Positions 62,588 to 64,000 of a stretch of DNA of 64,000 nt are shown here, piece by piece. The stretch is from Natrinema hispanicum (lineage in GTDB: Archaea; Halobacteriota; Halobacteria; Halobacteriales; Natrialbaceae), in the NCBI RefSeq assembly GCF_004217335.1, contig NZ_SHMP01000003.1:992001-1056000 (forward strand), given 5' to 3'. A program made the translations under genes and the position numbers. Under the pieces are notes generated by a model. That model was not told the DNA's origin. It did not search any database and saw only the letters and a list, made by a program, of their open reading frames with translations. Numbering within the stretch: the stretch's first letter is position 1; each line of letters begins with the position of its first letter.

Positions 62588-62735
62588 GTCTCTCAGTCAC
62601 GAAATCGTGACCGTCTTACTCGAGTGGGCCACGCCTCTCCGTATATAACTACCGTCAGACGGCACCCGGTGAGAACCACCCGGCGGTAGCCGATTGCGGT
62701 AGGTCCAATGTCCACAAGAACGGTTTACCAACACA

Positions 62736-63617
62736 TCAGTTTGTGAGAACGTCTTCGACGGCCTCGGCCGTCGGTGCACTCCGCGCGCCGTCACGACTCG
62801 CAGTCAGCGACCCGCAGGCGTTGCCGTAGGCGAGTGCGCGATCGACGCCGCCATCCGTGAGCCAGGTCGAAAGAAAGCCCGCCGCGAAGGCGTCGCCCGC
62901 ACCGGCCGTATCGACCGGCTCAATGTCGAACCCCGAATGGACGAGCGACCCCTCCGGGGTGTACGCTTCCGCGCCATCGGCACCACAGGTGACGACGACG
63001 ATCCGATCGTCGGCCAGCGCCGCCGTCGACTCGTCTGCAAGCAGTGCTGTTGCCTCTCGGTCGGTCACGAAGACGACGTCGGCGAGCGCGAGCGCATCGC
63101 CGTAGTCCCGGTCTACGAGTCGGCGGCCGGGATCGAAACTGACGGACCTCCCGGCCTCGCTGGCAGTACGTGCGATCGCCGCGGCAGTGTCGGGTCGCTG
63201 GCCGGTCAGATGGACGTGGTCGGCCGCCCGGATCCGGCTCGGCTCGAGGTCGTCGGGCGTGACGGCTTCGTTGACGCCGTCGTTGCCCAGAATCGCGACC
63301 TCGCCGTCCTCGTCGACCAGCAGGTACTTGACGGCCGTGTCGGCGTCCTCGATCACGCGAACGCCCGAGACGGAGACACCCGCTGTCTCGAGTTCTCGGC
63401 GGGCGAGCAGGCCATGGTCGTCGTCGCCGACGCTGCCGATCAGCTCAGTCTCGATGCCTAACCCGGTGAGTACGGCGGCGACGTTGGCGGCGCTGCCACC
63501 GCCAGACTGGCGCTGTGAGCGGATCGCGGCCTCGCCGTCGGGTTCGGGGAGCCTGTCGACCCGGAGGGTTACGTCCCAGTTGACGTGTCCGGCCACGAGA
63601 ACCGATACAGAAGCCAT
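62736..63617 (-). CDS. PfkB family sugar/nucleoside kinase
   Basis: A 293-residue ribokinase-fold kinase. It has VLVAGHVNWDVTLRVDRLPEPDG, QSGGGSAANVAAVLTGLG (substrate site) and the C-terminal anion-hole signature DTAGAGDAFAAGFLSTWL (about 235-252) with the catalytic Asp. Halophilic archaea use a PfkB enzyme as ribose-1-phosphate kinase; this gene is a candidate because a nucleoside phosphorylase is next but one. Substrate is inferred. Confidence 0.92.
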   Translation of the reverse strand: MASVSVLVAGHVNWDVTLRVDRLPEPDGEAAIRSQRQSGGGSAANVAAVLTGLGIETELIGSVGDDDHGLLARRELETAGVSVSGVRVIEDADTAVKYLLVDEDGEVAILGNDGVNEAVTPDDLEPSRIRAADHVHLTGQRPDTAAAIARTASEAGRSVSFDPGRRLVDRDYGDALALADVVFVTDREATALLADESTAALADDRIVVVTCGADGAEAYTPEGSLVHSGFDIEPVDTAGAGDAFAAGFLSTWLTDGGVDRALAYGNACGSLTASRDGARSAPTAEAVEDVLTN

Positions 63618-63675
63618 TCGATGATAGAAGGTGCACGAGAGCCGTCGATAAAAACCTAGTGACGGTGACCGTCAC

Positions 63676-63704
63676 TCTGCCGGAACTGACCGACAGTAGT
63701 CATG
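63676..63704 (-). repeat. Half copy of the 82-bp repeat
   Basis: Read on the minus strand, ACTACTGTCGGTCAGTTCCG follows the TGA of the DUF63 gene by a few bases and matches the left end of the 82-bp family (GACTCCTGTCAGTCAGTTCCG-like). The rest of the element is missing or has decayed. Confidence 0.5.
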
Positions 63705-64000
63705 TCACCCCACCATGAACAGCAGTGTGTTGTGAACGGCTGGACCGAGGCCGACCGCGGCGACCAGCGCGAGGAGCGTCCGGGCCTGTCGGGGGCGCTC
63801 CTCGACGTATTCCCGAAACAGCCCGAGGATGACCATCGCGAGGCCGACTTTGACGAGGACGAACAGCCATCCGGCACCGATAACGCCAGCGGTCGGAAGC
63901 GCTTTCCCGGCCTCTAAGATCAGCAACGAGAGCGGGACGTTCTCGCTGGCCCCGAGGACGTCGTAGCCGACCGCGGTCGACACGCCGTCTAACGTGTGCC
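63705..64000 (-). CDS. DUF63 family membrane protein, C-terminal part
   Basis: The frame is open to the end of the window, with upstream residues HTLDG preceding STAVGYDVLGASENVPLSLL, so the start lies beyond 64000. The visible part has three hydrophobic segments including VIGAGWLFVLVKVGLAMVILGLF and TLLALVAAVGLGPAVHNTLLF, typical of the DUF63 C-terminus. DUF63 proteins are multi-pass membrane proteins of unknown function. Confidence 0.88.
   Translation of the reverse strand, partial: HTLDGVSTAVGYDVLGASENVPLSLLILEAGKALPTAGVIGAGWLFVLVKVGLAMVILGLFREYVEERPRQARTLLALVAAVGLGPAVHNTLLFMVG

Noticed and set aside
1..64000. CRISPR array, IS transposase, rRNA operon or prophage
   Set aside because: I found no regularly spaced repeats, transposase or integrase motifs, rRNA signatures or phage structural genes.

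Overview
The window is chromosomal DNA from a halophilic archaeon. The proteins are strongly acidic and GC-rich in codon choice. Many belong to families known mainly or only from Halobacteria (DUF7114, DUF5812, DUF5790, DUF5814, DUF5817, HalOD1, HVO_1808-like). The tRNA genes encode no CCA, promoters look like archaeal TATA boxes, and there is a doublet histone and an archaeal-type RNase P RNA. Gene content fits the Natrialbaceae (Natrinema/Haloterrigena/Halopiger-like), but genus is an inference. No rRNA, CRISPR array, transposase or integrase gene was found.

Layout. 1-5 kb: partial DUF7114 gene, tRNA-Thr, secF-secD, DUF5812. 5.2-8.3 kb: a decayed zinc-finger ORF, then an AT-rich foreign gene for a 665-residue PIN-domain protein beside a tRNA(CAT). 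8.3-16.4 kb: moaB, tRNA-Asn, cca, a chromatin cluster (rpa2, histone, histone-deacetylase-like), tRNA-Arg, and a metal exporter with its DtxR-type regulator and operator. 16.7-20.4 kb: lipoprotein, RNase P RNA, AMMECR1, nicotinate phosphoribosyltransferase. 20.5-34 kb: exported metalloprotease-like protein, a GH15/VKOR-SPW/SDR operon, nicotinamidase, thioesterase, LytM-like protein, lipoate-ligase-like protein, and the nadA-nadB-nadC operon. 34-43 kb: Cys-less alkyltransferase-like protein, creatininase family, a frameshifted DUF5789 gene, ABC exporter, DUF192, tRNA-Val, tRNA-Phe, tRNA-His. 43-64 kb: HMG-CoA reductase, an Nramp-like transporter, isocitrate dehydrogenase, methionine aminopeptidase, HIT protein, a tRNA methylthiotransferase, regulators and membrane proteins, an HNH protein, UspA, a nucleoside phosphorylase, a PfkB kinase and a partial DUF63 gene.

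How genes work together. De novo NAD synthesis (nadA/B/C) and salvage (nicotinamidase, pncB) lie within 15 kb. SecD and SecF form one export complex. The nucleoside phosphorylase and PfkB kinase fit the halophile pentose bisphosphate route. HMG-CoA reductase supplies isoprenoid lipids.

The most unusual content is non-coding. Six of the seven tRNA genes are followed, 100-200 bp downstream on the same strand, by one or two 20-24 bp copies of their own 3' end. A second family is an ~82 bp imperfect palindrome (six copies plus a half copy) that repeatedly starts on the last base of a stop codon. A third is a 110 bp terminal-inverted-repeat element in three equal-length copies, two of them flanking the alkyltransferase-like gene.
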